Positions 45,001-50,482 of a DNA stretch of 50,482 bases are shown here, in pieces (positions within the stretch are counted from its first letter, which is position 1; each line of letters opens with the position of its first letter). The notes below the pieces were generated by a model, which saw nothing but the letters and a program-made list of their open reading frames with translations, did no database searches and was not told the DNA's origin. The position numbers were made by a program, and so were the translations under genes. The stretch is from NCBI GenBank assembly GCA_020048645.1, contig JAIFMG010000056.1, forward strand, positions 1 through 50,482, read 5' to 3'. This DNA is from Bacteroidota bacterium. GTDB lineage: Bacteria; Bacteroidota; Bacteroidia; Bacteroidales; UBA6013.

Positions 45001-45821
45001 AGGCCAACGAGCAGATCTTCTACGACAAGGACGACGAGGTCGGGAGCCTCATCAAGGAGTACAACCGCATGGTCTCGGAGCTGGCCCGGAGCGTCGAGAA
45101 GCTCGCCAAGTCGGAGCGGGAGGTGGCCTGGCGCGAAATGGCCAAGCAGATCGCCCACGAGATCAAGAACCCGCTCACGCCCATGAAGCTCAGCATCCAG
45201 ATGCTCGAGCGGAGCTGGGAGGACGAGGACGAGCGCTTCGGCAGCCGCCTGCGCCGCACCACCGAGACCCTCATCGACCAGATCGAGCGCCTGAGCGCCA
45301 TCGCCACCAGCTTCTCGAACTTCGCCAAGATGCCCACGGCCGAGAACGTCGTCCTCGACCTCGAGGAGGTCGTGGCCAAGTGCGTCCAGCTCTTCGAGGC
45401 CGAGGAGGTGGACATCAGCCTCGAGCTGTTCGAGCCCCGGTCGTTCCCCGTCTTTGCCGATGGCAAGCTGCTCTCGCAGGCCTTCATCAACCTGGTCAAG
45501 AACGGCATCCAGGCCGTGCCCGACGACCGCGACGCCGAGATCAAGGTCGCCATCTTCACCAACCGCCGCACCGTTACCGTCCGCATCGGCGACAACGGCT
45601 CCGGCATCCCCGAGCACCTCAAGGACAAGCTCTTCCAGCCCAACTTCACCACCAAGTCCAGCGGCATGGGCCTGGGCCTGTCCATCGTCAAGAGCATCGT
45701 CGAGAACGCCCGCGGCAACATCTGGTTCGTCACCAAGCTCGACAAGGGCAGCACCTTCTTCGTGGAGCTGCCCTTGGCCACGCCTGCCGATGCCGCCGAG
45801 GCTTCCCCGGCGGCCGACTAG
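42075..45821 (+). CDS. Giant multi-pass membrane sensor histidine kinase, NtrY-like
   Basis: A 1248-residue kinase. TM1 (~7-24) is followed by an extracytoplasmic domain (~25-215), eight or so helices (~216-480), a second extracytoplasmic domain (~485-715), two more helices, a third sensing domain (~790-935), a last helix (~938-957), HAMP (~957-1010), DHp with phospho-acceptor His1028 in AHEIKNPLTPMKLS, and a HATPase_c domain (NLVKNGIQAV, DNGSGIP, GMGLGLSIVKS). The HEIKNPLTP box is typical of NtrY-type kinases. No response regulator is adjacent. The only plausible start is TTG at 42075, 19 nt after rlmH. Its stop codon overlaps that of the convergent H-NOX gene. Confidence 0.9.
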   Translation: MSEARKIILALGLALLLLALSAWLERAHQRALLRDLAVGRVEAVLHEKERLLDRLAAELGDSLQARGHGELFRLFNPVHETLYDREGLALFLYKGEDLVYWSQNSIPIEPRYSEASYHKNSVFLRIKNSDFLPRRYDLDGGYHLLGLVLVKSGYEFEDEHFVGGFNPDLGIPPRVGLAVGGDQIVHNLAGDELFSLVIPDDLARDSYSPRALEAFFVGLLLLLLAAHWLFGLLKRARRPGWMTLALAALVLALRLAMMELEWPGMLKATPLFQAQYFGRAPWFPSLGDLLISALLIFLLPYHLLDRIDTGLLRDRLARRGRWLASLAVFASLVALQLYFIFVHYLFKILVWDSTISFEVYDFALLDDAKVTLVAFVIIGFLFAGLMVVLDKLVLLCARLAEVQWFAVLAFFSLLLLWPYTSSLEHGVDLRSIVFYTVMLTIVAFIRFRRMGYQYYTHIFLVFLVSVYTVFFTLSNSDEREKQKRLTRMENLTETDVFAEEELRNFLRQLEPDLAASGLLASAAKGQAEIATFVRDRYFSFYFPRKYDVRVELCLSGPEGADVDSCAAEKLARIADQSRSLDNNPYFRFISKKNGSTGYFATKFVEMEGLPRAAVSVWVMSKPTEATELGYQRVLANVNEQSRLWRYSIARYVNGTLAASSGEYAYDLGVAAFARADTSVYFLNTEQDDHNHLVRREDSLTLWVMTKPNLKEVDLVISFSYIFVFFYVLFNLVLFLQKLPIKRGDIKFDFRLRIQFSLISVLSLALLVIGGGTISYNGLQYRLKNQGILDEKTQSIQRALRFEQQSSALLAEALAQGARLDPLSEQAKALQAELKRLASIFSSEIHLYDRAGTLMASSVPEVFEAGLQGPMMNPEAFLQMRLLNKGKHAQVEFFGSYEYLSAYVPLFDPQNELLAYLDIPHFYQQEFFDITPVIAAMVNIYALFILLAIVVAVFISNRIAHPLHLIQEKLKQVRLGKANEQIFYDKDDEVGSLIKEYNRMVSELARSVEKLAKSEREVAWREMAKQIAHEIKNPLTPMKLSIQMLERSWEDEDERFGSRLRRTTETLIDQIERLSAIATSFSNFAKMPTAENVVLDLEEVVAKCVQLFEAEEVDISLELFEPRSFPVFADGKLLSQAFINLVKNGIQAVPDDRDAEIKVAIFTNRRTVTVRIGDNGSGIPEHLKDKLFQPNFTTKSSGMGLGLSIVKSIVENARGNIWFVTKLDKGSTFFVELPLATPADAAEASPAAD

Positions 45822-46348
45822 GCCAGCTTGCCGCGGAAGTGGATCAGCATCGTGCTGGCATCCAGCTCCCGCGTCTCCAGCCGTTCGCCGAAGTGCTGCC
45901 CAACGGCCCTGATCAGGCCCTTCCAGAGCGGCTGGAGGCCCCGCTCCGAGTGGTAGCCCATCGCCAGCCCGCCGTCGGCCCGCTCCTCGAAGCTGAACCG
46001 CGGCGGCGTGGCCCCGGGCATCCGCTGCGTCACCAGCTTGTGGACGCTCGGCATACCCAGCAGGAAGCTCCGCGCGTCGCGGTAGCTCATGAAGAACGCG
46101 AAGTAGTGCTTGGCCGCGAAGCGCATCCAGTACTGCCCGAAGCGTTCCGCGACCGCTTCCAGGCCCAGGCCCGAGACCTGGCAGACGTTGTCGAGCAGCT
46201 TGAAGAACACCGCGTCCTCCACGGCCTTGTGCGGGAACATCTTGGTCTTGGCGGGCAGGCCCGAGAGGCCCAGCGCCTGCTGCCATTTCGGCTGGCCCAT
46301 TTCGGCCAGGGCCATTTCTTCCATACAGGTCAATATCGATCCGTGCAT
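45818..46348 (-). CDS. Stand-alone H-NOX heme sensor (HNOB)
   Basis: A 176-residue soluble heme protein that senses NO and possibly O2. It fits the H-NOX length and pattern: MHGSILTCMEEM at the start, the proximal heme ligand His103 in MPSVHKLV, and the heme-propionate-binding Tyr-x-Ser-x-Arg as Tyr132-Ser134-Arg136 in GYHSERGL. The region where O2-binding relatives carry a distal Tyr has no clear equivalent, so NO selectivity is more likely (inference). H-NOX proteins normally regulate a nearby histidine kinase or diguanylate cyclase. Here the convergent neighbour is a giant kinase, and the two stop codons share the four bases CTAG. Confidence 0.88.
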   Translation of the reverse strand: MHGSILTCMEEMALAEMGQPKWQQALGLSGLPAKTKMFPHKAVEDAVFFKLLDNVCQVSGLGLEAVAERFGQYWMRFAAKHYFAFFMSYRDARSFLLGMPSVHKLVTQRMPGATPPRFSFEERADGGLAMGYHSERGLQPLWKGLIRAVGQHFGERLETRELDASTMLIHFRGKLA

Positions 46349-46533
46349 GATTTGAGAGGGTTGAGAGTTGAGAAAACCTTTTGTTGTTTTTGGGTCATGT
46401 CAAGATACGGATTATTCCCGGAATCGGCCATTCGATTCAACCTGCCAAATCCGACGGCCAAGCCCCTCGATCCGGCTTTCGCCCCGATCGCGCTCCCGCC
46501 CGGCGCCGAGGGCCAGATTCTCGCCACGATCGC

Positions 46534-46541
46534 TATTTTCG
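46534..46541 (+). promoter_or_regulatory. Promoter core TATTTTCG for the dus gene
   Basis: TAnnTTCG variant, 22 nt before ATG 46563. Confidence 0.4.
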
Positions 46542-46562
46542 CGGCCAAACAACCGCCCGTCC

Positions 46563-47552
46563 ATGCGCATCGGCAACATCACCTTCCCCGAACGTCCGCT
46601 CTTCCTGGCCCCCATGGAGAGCCTCACCGACATCACCTTCCGGCACACCTGCAAGCGCTACGGCGCCGACATGGTTTACACGGAGTTCGTGGCCTCGCAC
46701 GAGCTGCTCCACGGCACCCGCCGAAGCCTGGCCAAGCTCCGCATCCTCGAGCGCGAGCGGCCCGTCGGCATCCAGCTCTACGGCCACGACATCGGCATGA
46801 TGGTGGAGGCCACCCACATGGCCACCGAGGCCAGGCCCGACCTCATCGACATCAACTTCGGCTGCCCCGCCAAGAAGATCGCCCTGCGCGGCGCCGGCTC
46901 GGGCATGATGAACGACCCCGACAAAATGGCCCGCATGACCCAGGCCATCGCCAGCGCCACCCACCTGCCCGTAACGGCCAAGACCCGCCTGGGATACGAC
47001 GACGACAGCAAGGACATCGTCCGCATCGCCGAGATGCTCCAGGACGCCGGCGCCCAGCTCCTGACCATCCACGGACGCACCCGCACCCAGCGCTACCTCG
47101 GCCAGGCCGACTGGACCCTCATCGGCCAGGTCAAGGCCAACCCGCGCATGACGATCCCCATCGTCGGCAACGGCGACGTAACCGACCCCCGCCAGGCCAA
47201 GGAGCTCTTCGACCGGCACGGCGTGGACGCCATCATGATCGGCCGCGGCGCCGTCGGCAGGCCCTGGATCTTCCGGGAAATCCGGCATTTCCTCGAAACC
47301 GGCCAGGAGCTGCCGCCCATCTCCTGGGCCGAGAAGATCGACATGGCCCTCGAGCATTTCGAGATGTCCGTGCGCTACAAGGGCGAGCATACCGGAGTCA
47401 TGGAGATGCGCAAGTTCTTCACCCAGTACTTCAACCGGATGCCCGACTACGCCGAGTTCAAGCAGCGCCTGGTGGGCGACCACGAGCCCGAGGCCGTCCG
47501 CGCCACCCTGCGCGCCCTGGCCGATCGCCACCCGCGCGCGCTCCCGGCCTGA
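46563..47552 (+). CDS. dusB: tRNA-dihydrouridine synthase (DusB-like)
   Basis: Reduces specific uridines of tRNA to dihydrouridine with FMN and NADPH. The 329-residue protein has the Dus TIM barrel: LAPMESLTDITFR near the start, INFGCPAKKI with the catalytic Cys, KTRLGYDDD, TIHGRTRTQRYLG, GNGDVTDP, and IGRGAVGRPWIF for the flavin phosphate. A helical C-terminal domain follows. Closest in pattern to DusB, although the first line reads APMESLTD instead of the usual APMAGVTD. I chose ATG 46563 since the promoter core lies just upstream. A partial R1 repeat starts directly after its stop codon. Confidence 0.92.
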   Translation: MRIGNITFPERPLFLAPMESLTDITFRHTCKRYGADMVYTEFVASHELLHGTRRSLAKLRILERERPVGIQLYGHDIGMMVEATHMATEARPDLIDINFGCPAKKIALRGAGSGMMNDPDKMARMTQAIASATHLPVTAKTRLGYDDDSKDIVRIAEMLQDAGAQLLTIHGRTRTQRYLGQADWTLIGQVKANPRMTIPIVGNGDVTDPRQAKELFDRHGVDAIMIGRGAVGRPWIFREIRHFLETGQELPPISWAEKIDMALEHFEMSVRYKGEHTGVMEMRKFFTQYFNRMPDYAEFKQRLVGDHEPEAVRATLRALADRHPRALPA

Positions 47553-47553
47553 G

Positions 47554-47618
47554 GCCAAGCCGCTCTCAAAGGCGATGGAATGCCTTGAAGGCTAGACTAA
47601 GCCCGAAGGGGTGTGAAT
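47554..47618 (+). repeat. Dispersed repeat R1, copy 4 (partial)
   Basis: GCCAAGCCGCTCTCAAA, then GATGGAATGCCTTGAAG and a CCCGAAGGGG hairpin, aligning with 32359-32420. It begins 2 nt after the dusB stop and marks the boundary to AT-rich island 2. Confidence 0.7.
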
Positions 47619-47654
47619 TTTTGATATTGTCAGAACAATGTTTTGTCTAAAATG

Positions 47655-48050
47655 TCATGTGCTTGGCTTTGTTTCTTTTTCCACGTATTTATATTCAAAA
47701 GACTTCTTACTTAATCCGCCTTTGATTTCGACTGTTTCAAAATTCATCGTTACTTTCCATGCGACTGCTTGCTTTAAAAAATCAAACAGAAATGTTACTT
47801 CATATTGGGTTTCATTGATTGGAACACACCTCGCGTCATGACAGCCAATCACATTAAAATCAATGTTTTGCTCATAATGTGAATTGAACTTACTTATTCC
47901 TGATAAGGTCAGTGATAGTTTTACTTCTTCTTTTTTGATGTCGTCCCAAAGTAAAAAATCAAAGGTAGCCTTTTGGGTTTGGAAGTCAAAGTTGAAAGCT
48001 GCAACTCCTGTGTCCTGCAAACATTCAAATATTTCAATATCGTTTTTCAT
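47655..48050 (-). CDS. Putative immunity protein of a toxin/immunity pair
   Basis: A 131-residue, acidic, probably cytoplasmic protein with an alternating beta pattern (AAFNFDFQTQKATFDFLL, IDFNVIGCHD, YEVTFLFDF). I recognise no named family. The ATG at 48050 lies one base after the stop of the toxin-like gene, so the two are translationally coupled. Size, position and low-GC composition fit an immunity protein. That role is inferred from context only. An upstream in-frame ATG at 48086 would overlap the partner by 35 bp and is less likely. Confidence 0.55.
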   Translation of the reverse strand: MKNDIEIFECLQDTGVAAFNFDFQTQKATFDFLLWDDIKKEEVKLSLTLSGISKFNSHYEQNIDFNVIGCHDARCVPINETQYEVTFLFDFLKQAVAWKVTMNFETVEIKGGLSKKSFEYKYVEKETKPST

Positions 48051-48051
48051 C

Positions 48052-48540
48052 TTAATTGCATTTTGTTTCAATGTGTGAATTGTCATCATTTTTATGAATT
48101 GGATTGCCATTTTTGTCTAAATAGTAGTCTCGGACACTCGAAGCAAACGAATTGTAGATGTGCCAATGGTCTTTCCCCTTAAATCTTGGCTTACCTGGTA
48201 TCCCTCTATCGAAAGCAATTTTTAATCTCGTTTTTGTATTTTGATACTCGCGGCGATTGCTATTTTGCTTCATTGTCTCTGGTGTTACTTCTATCCAGTC
48301 ACTATTCAACTCGTTGGGAGAGCAAGGCGGATTGTCCCAATCAATCCCACTATCAGTTAAAATCTCGCTCGCGGGACTATCGTTTATGGTGTTCATGAAA
48401 TTCGGAATCGTTGCGATTGCAGCTGCGATTAACAACAAAATTCCAATAACTGACAATCGATTGTTTCGTTTCGTATTGTCGTTTGTAACTACCCTCAAAT
48501 GAGAAGGTTCAAATTCATATTTTTTTGCTGGTAATCCCAT
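48052..48540 (-). CDS. Membrane-anchored protein with polymorphic-toxin-like C-terminus
   Basis: A 162-residue protein with one transmembrane helix (~29-46, LSVIGILLLIAAAIA). The C-terminal ~50 residues contain GKDHWH (His125, His127), an Asn, DYYLDKNGNP and a final SHI (His157). This conserved His-rich pattern resembles small C-terminal toxin domains of secreted polymorphic toxins (family recalled from memory, not verified). The large secretion module of such toxins is absent, so this could be a minimal or truncated form. It precedes the putative immunity gene by one base. An ISL3-type end lies 15 nt upstream of the start and may have removed part of the original gene. Confidence 0.5.
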   Translation of the reverse strand: MGLPAKKYEFEPSHLRVVTNDNTKRNNRLSVIGILLLIAAAIATIPNFMNTINDSPASEILTDSGIDWDNPPCSPNELNSDWIEVTPETMKQNSNRREYQNTKTRLKIAFDRGIPGKPRFKGKDHWHIYNSFASSVRDYYLDKNGNPIHKNDDNSHIETKCN

Positions 48541-48555
48541 TTTATTTCTTATTTT

Positions 48556-48760
48556 GGTTCTTTATAGAAGTTTGTGGGTAGCGCAAAAAGGATTGATGCG
48601 AGCAAAATCAAGGGTTCAGATCAGAATGTTGATGACGGCCTTTATGATTTCAGTTTTCCTGCATCTCATGGCTTCGGACTTGGCGACTTGGAAGAGGGAG
48701 TTGAAACCCTCGAGTATGCCGTTGAATGATTTCACCTACCGCAAATGCCCGTAATTATCG
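48556..48760 (-). mobile_element. ISL3-family element remnant (3' end)
   Basis: Starts with the terminal repeat GGTTCTTTATAGAAG-TTTGTGGGTA, then reads inward on the minus strand into the last part of an ISL3-type transposase gene (48616-48735). The other end is lost near 48760. It sits between the toxin-like gene and the Rpn-type gene. Confidence 0.7.
48616..48735 (-). pseudogene. ISL3-family transposase, C-terminal fragment
   Basis: The minus strand reads VKSFNGILEGFNSLFQVAK, then SEAMRCRKTEIIKAVINIL and a stop. This matches the ISL3/IS204 C-terminal motif N-G-x-x-E-G-x-N-S-x-x-Q-x-A-K. An in-frame TAG lies directly upstream, so nothing more of the protein can be made. Confidence 0.7.
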
Positions 48761-48782
48761 CATATTGCATATTGTTTTCATT

Positions 48783-49649
48783 TTATTGATTTTCAAATTG
48801 TTGATACAAATTATCAAGCTCGCTATCTTTCAAATCAGTCAATAATTTTATCATTTCTCTTGGAACTTTATTTTTTATTCCTTTAATTGCTATCTCAATT
48901 TTTCCTTCATATTTTGCGTAATCTAATGAATTTTTCAAATCAAGATAGAATTTTAAACTATCTATGTATCTTTGTTTTTCATCTGGTGAATACTTAGCAA
49001 TTTCAGCAATTTTAAATACTTTTTTGAAAATTTTATCTTGTAATTTTGCAGGTATTTTATTAAATTTGTGAAGATTTTTTAATAAATAGAACCATTTATC
49101 TTCATGCGTTTCTAAATCGCTCTCGGTTTTTAAAAAATTTGGCATTTGAACATACACGAAAGTGAATTTGTCATTAAAGACCTTGCCTGTTTTTGTGTTA
49201 ATTAATTTAATTTCGTCAACAACTAATTTATCTTTGTCTTGGTCGTCAAATACAAAGTCAAGTATTCCAACGCAATAAACTGCTTTAAGTTCATAATTCC
49301 ATTCGCCTTTTATTGCTTGTTCTTGTATTGGGAAAGTCGCATAATATAAACTACGGTCTTTGAAAAACTGTTGTTTAACTTTCTGCAATTCCACAATGAA
49401 TTTTTCACCTTTTTCATTTTCGCAATATAAATCAAAAATAGCTTTTCGGTCAGCGTCAGTTGAACCTAAATGGTCTGTTTTTTTGTAAGTTAAGTCTTTG
49501 ATTTTCTCTTTGGTCTTTAAAAGTTCGTTTAGAAAATCAATCAATAAATCTTTATTTGGCTCTGAACCAAATATTTTTTTAAATCCAAAATCTGTAAACG
49601 GATTGATGAATTTTTCTTTTATTTCTATTTTATTTTCAGGCACTTGCAT
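48783..49649 (-). CDS. Rpn-family PD-(D/E)XK nuclease/transposase-like protein
   Basis: A 288-residue, AT-rich, Lys-rich protein of the Rpn/PDDEXK_2 family (recombination-promoting nuclease, formerly YhgA-like transposase). The N-terminus NPFTDFGFKKIFGSEPNK is diagnostic. The active site appears as Asp73 (IFDLYCEN) and Glu87-x-Gln89 (IVELQK), the usual ExQ variant. Middle blocks (FFKDRSLYYAT, YELKAVYCVGILDF) and the helical C-terminus also fit. Rpn proteins are DNA nucleases linked to RecA-independent recombination and phage defence. It starts 86 nt after the CGTTA end of repeat B, whose promoter faces it. The family is firm; the role here is inferred. Confidence 0.88.
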   Translation of the reverse strand: MQVPENKIEIKEKFINPFTDFGFKKIFGSEPNKDLLIDFLNELLKTKEKIKDLTYKKTDHLGSTDADRKAIFDLYCENEKGEKFIVELQKVKQQFFKDRSLYYATFPIQEQAIKGEWNYELKAVYCVGILDFVFDDQDKDKLVVDEIKLINTKTGKVFNDKFTFVYVQMPNFLKTESDLETHEDKWFYLLKNLHKFNKIPAKLQDKIFKKVFKIAEIAKYSPDEKQRYIDSLKFYLDLKNSLDYAKYEGKIEIAIKGIKNKVPREMIKLLTDLKDSELDNLYQQFENQ

Positions 49650-49735
49650 ATCAAATATTTTTATCCGAATTTAATGAATTTTGTTGTTTTATTCAAATCT
49701 TAGACAACATTTTCAAAGTCAATTTTTGTCGCAGC

Positions 49736-50003
49736 TAACGTCATTGCTTCTACCATCTGCAATTCCCACCCAAAAGCACATTGTGCATTACGAATTTCAT
49801 GCACAACTCCAGAAGCCGCGCCAAGCCGTCAAAATTCGAATCGACAGGTTTGAGAAGTTTGGCTGCCGGCTTTGGCCCTGGACATCGGCGGTTTTGAAGG
49901 GTAGCTTGACCATCAGGGGGATTGACGATACCCAAAGATACAAACTGTACTTTGAAAAAGCAAGAGGCTTGGCGATTTTTTGAACTCGTGGGCGGATGCT
50001 ATT
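49736..50003 (-). repeat. Promoter-bearing ~270-bp repeat, copy B, ending at CGTTA
   Basis: On the minus strand it aligns with copy A (19514-19787) almost end to end. It has TTG-N20-TATCTTTG (49933-49963), the TGTGCAT...ATGCACA dyad (49782-49805), GCACA-A-TGTGC followed by TTTT, and ends CGTTAGCTGC (49740-49731). At its upstream side, ATCTAAC (50048-50042) matches the integron R'' consensus RYYYAAC and lies 20 nt past the stop of the nucleotidyltransferase fragment. The whole block 49734-50048 therefore has TAACGT...ACGTTA ends. Confidence 0.85.
49933..49963 (-). promoter_or_regulatory. Promoter TTG-N20-TATCTTTG in repeat B
   Basis: TTG (49961-49963), exactly 20 nt, TATCTTTG (49933-49940) on the minus strand, facing the Rpn-type gene about 285 nt downstream. 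Confidence 0.7.
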
Positions 50004-50067
50004 CGAGAGGCTGGAAAAAAGCAAATTGTCGGCTATTGTACGTTAGATATTCTTATCAATCATTTAT

Positions 50068-50292
50068 TTATGGTAAATTTTCAAGGTCGTTTAAGTCTTT
50101 TAATCTACCACTGGCTTTTTTATTAATTTTCAAATGTTCTAAATTGATGAGATTTACTGAAATACCATCGATAATTTCAATATTTCGGTTTTTGTAACAT
50201 TCATCAAAAGTTACTCCCGAAATTGTTGTTAAAATTTCTAACCGCAAAGGTGTCACACCCATTCGAATAATTTGATGTTCTTTTAAAAACAT
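50068..50292 (-). pseudogene. 3' fragment of a nucleotidyltransferase-like gene, cut by an ISL3 element
   Basis: The last 74 residues of a minimal nucleotidyltransferase of the AbiEii/DUF6036 kind: RMGVTPLRLEILTTISGV, FDECYKNRN, VNLINLEHLKINKKASGR and KDLNDLENL. The N-terminal half, including the GS-x-D catalytic motif, is missing. The frame opens exactly where the terminal repeat of the ISL3 element starts (50293), so the gene was most likely broken by that insertion. Such proteins are usual toxin components of type IV-like or abortive-infection pairs, so it adds to the defence flavour of the island. Confidence 0.65.
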
Positions 50293-50482
50293 GGTTCTTT
50301 ATAAGAGTGTGTGGGTAAAACGGCAAAATGACTATACTTGCTCAAAAAAGAAATGAGGCAAGAAGACATTTTCGCTGCGGCTATCGGGGTTAGGCCCCCG
50401 TGGACCATCACCAAGGTCAACCTGGAGATAGGCGATGGAGAACTGCACATCGAGATCGACTTCCCGAGCGGTTCGGAGTTCG
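50293..50482 (+). mobile_element. ISL3-family insertion sequence, left end (runs off the window)
   Basis: Begins with the terminal repeat GGTTCTTTATAAGAG-TGTGTGGGTA, nearly the same as at 48556. It is followed by a 35-nt leader and the transposase start. GC content rises sharply at the boundary. The right end and any target duplication lie outside the window. Confidence 0.75.
50353..50482 (+). CDS. ISL3-family transposase, N-terminal part
   Basis: Forty-three codons are visible before the window ends. After MRQEDIFAAAIGV comes RPPWTITKVNLEIGDGEL and HIEIDFPSGSEF, which fits the N-terminus of ISL3 transposases just before the zinc-binding CP-x-CG motif. It appears intact so far. Its neighbour, the terminal repeat at 50293, supports the family call. 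Confidence 0.7.
   Translation, partial: MRQEDIFAAAIGVRPPWTITKVNLEIGDGELHIEIDFPSGSEF

Overview
The window is a piece of a GC-rich Bacteroidota chromosome, plausibly a Saprospirales-like lineage (the order is inference). Evidence for the phylum: a type IX secretion (por) C-terminal sorting domain, a GWxTD-domain lipoprotein, a DUF4476 protein, a PD40/OmpA protein, a propeller-Y_Y_Y-SpoIIE sensor, and Bacteroidota-type promoter cores (TAnnTTTG or TAnnTTCG) upstream of many operons. No tRNA, rRNA or CRISPR array was recognised.

Layout. 0.45-2.6 kb (minus): thymidine kinase and an O-antigen-ligase-like membrane protein overlapping by ATGA. 2.8-12.8 kb: a lipoprotein, a secreted caspase-like protease (minus), a TMTC-like membrane TPR protein, dUTPase, a receiver/PEP-synthase-like fusion and a DUF4476 protein. 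13.2-19.3 kb (minus): a T9SS-exported protein, an extracytoplasmic membrane protein, a MESH1-like (p)ppGpp hydrolase, a PD40/OmpA protein and a DUF1801 protein, interrupted by a 1.6-kb gene-poor repeat region. 19.4-22.7 kb: AT-rich island 1 with an ISL3-type end fragment, a promoter-bearing ~270-bp repeat, an orphan PD-(D/E)XK gene, an attC-like spacer, an LA2681-like HEPN gene and another possible IS remnant. 22.8-32.3 kb: a SpoIIAA-like protein, methylglyoxal synthase, a giant SpoIIE sensor, an ABC-F ATPase, a GWxTD lipoprotein and HflX. 32.7-34.9 kb (minus): TrkH coupled to a kinase-less HAMP sensor stub. 35.5-41.3 kb (minus): the complete elongasome operon mreB-mreC-mreD-mrdA-rodA. 41.6-47.6 kb: RlmH, a 1248-residue membrane histidine kinase, a convergent stand-alone H-NOX and a Dus tRNA-dihydrouridine synthase. 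47.6-50.5 kb: AT-rich island 2 (mostly minus) with a putative toxin/immunity pair, an ISL3 transposase remnant, an Rpn-type nuclease, a second copy of the ~270-bp repeat, a nucleotidyltransferase fragment cut by an ISL3 element, and the start of that element.

The core genes make a coherent housekeeping set: cell elongation, DNA precursor metabolism, ribosome and tRNA maintenance, and signalling. The most unusual part is the two AT-rich islands. Both begin directly behind copies of the same ~270-bp repeat. Each copy carries TTG-N20-TATCTTTG and ends at CGTTA, and two cassette boundaries share the 10-mer CGTTAGCTGC. With TAAC...GTTA-bounded spacers between the genes, this resembles an integron-like cassette system loaded with defence-type genes (PD-(D/E)XK, HEPN, toxin/immunity, nucleotidyltransferase). 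No integrase is in the window, so that interpretation is a hypothesis.
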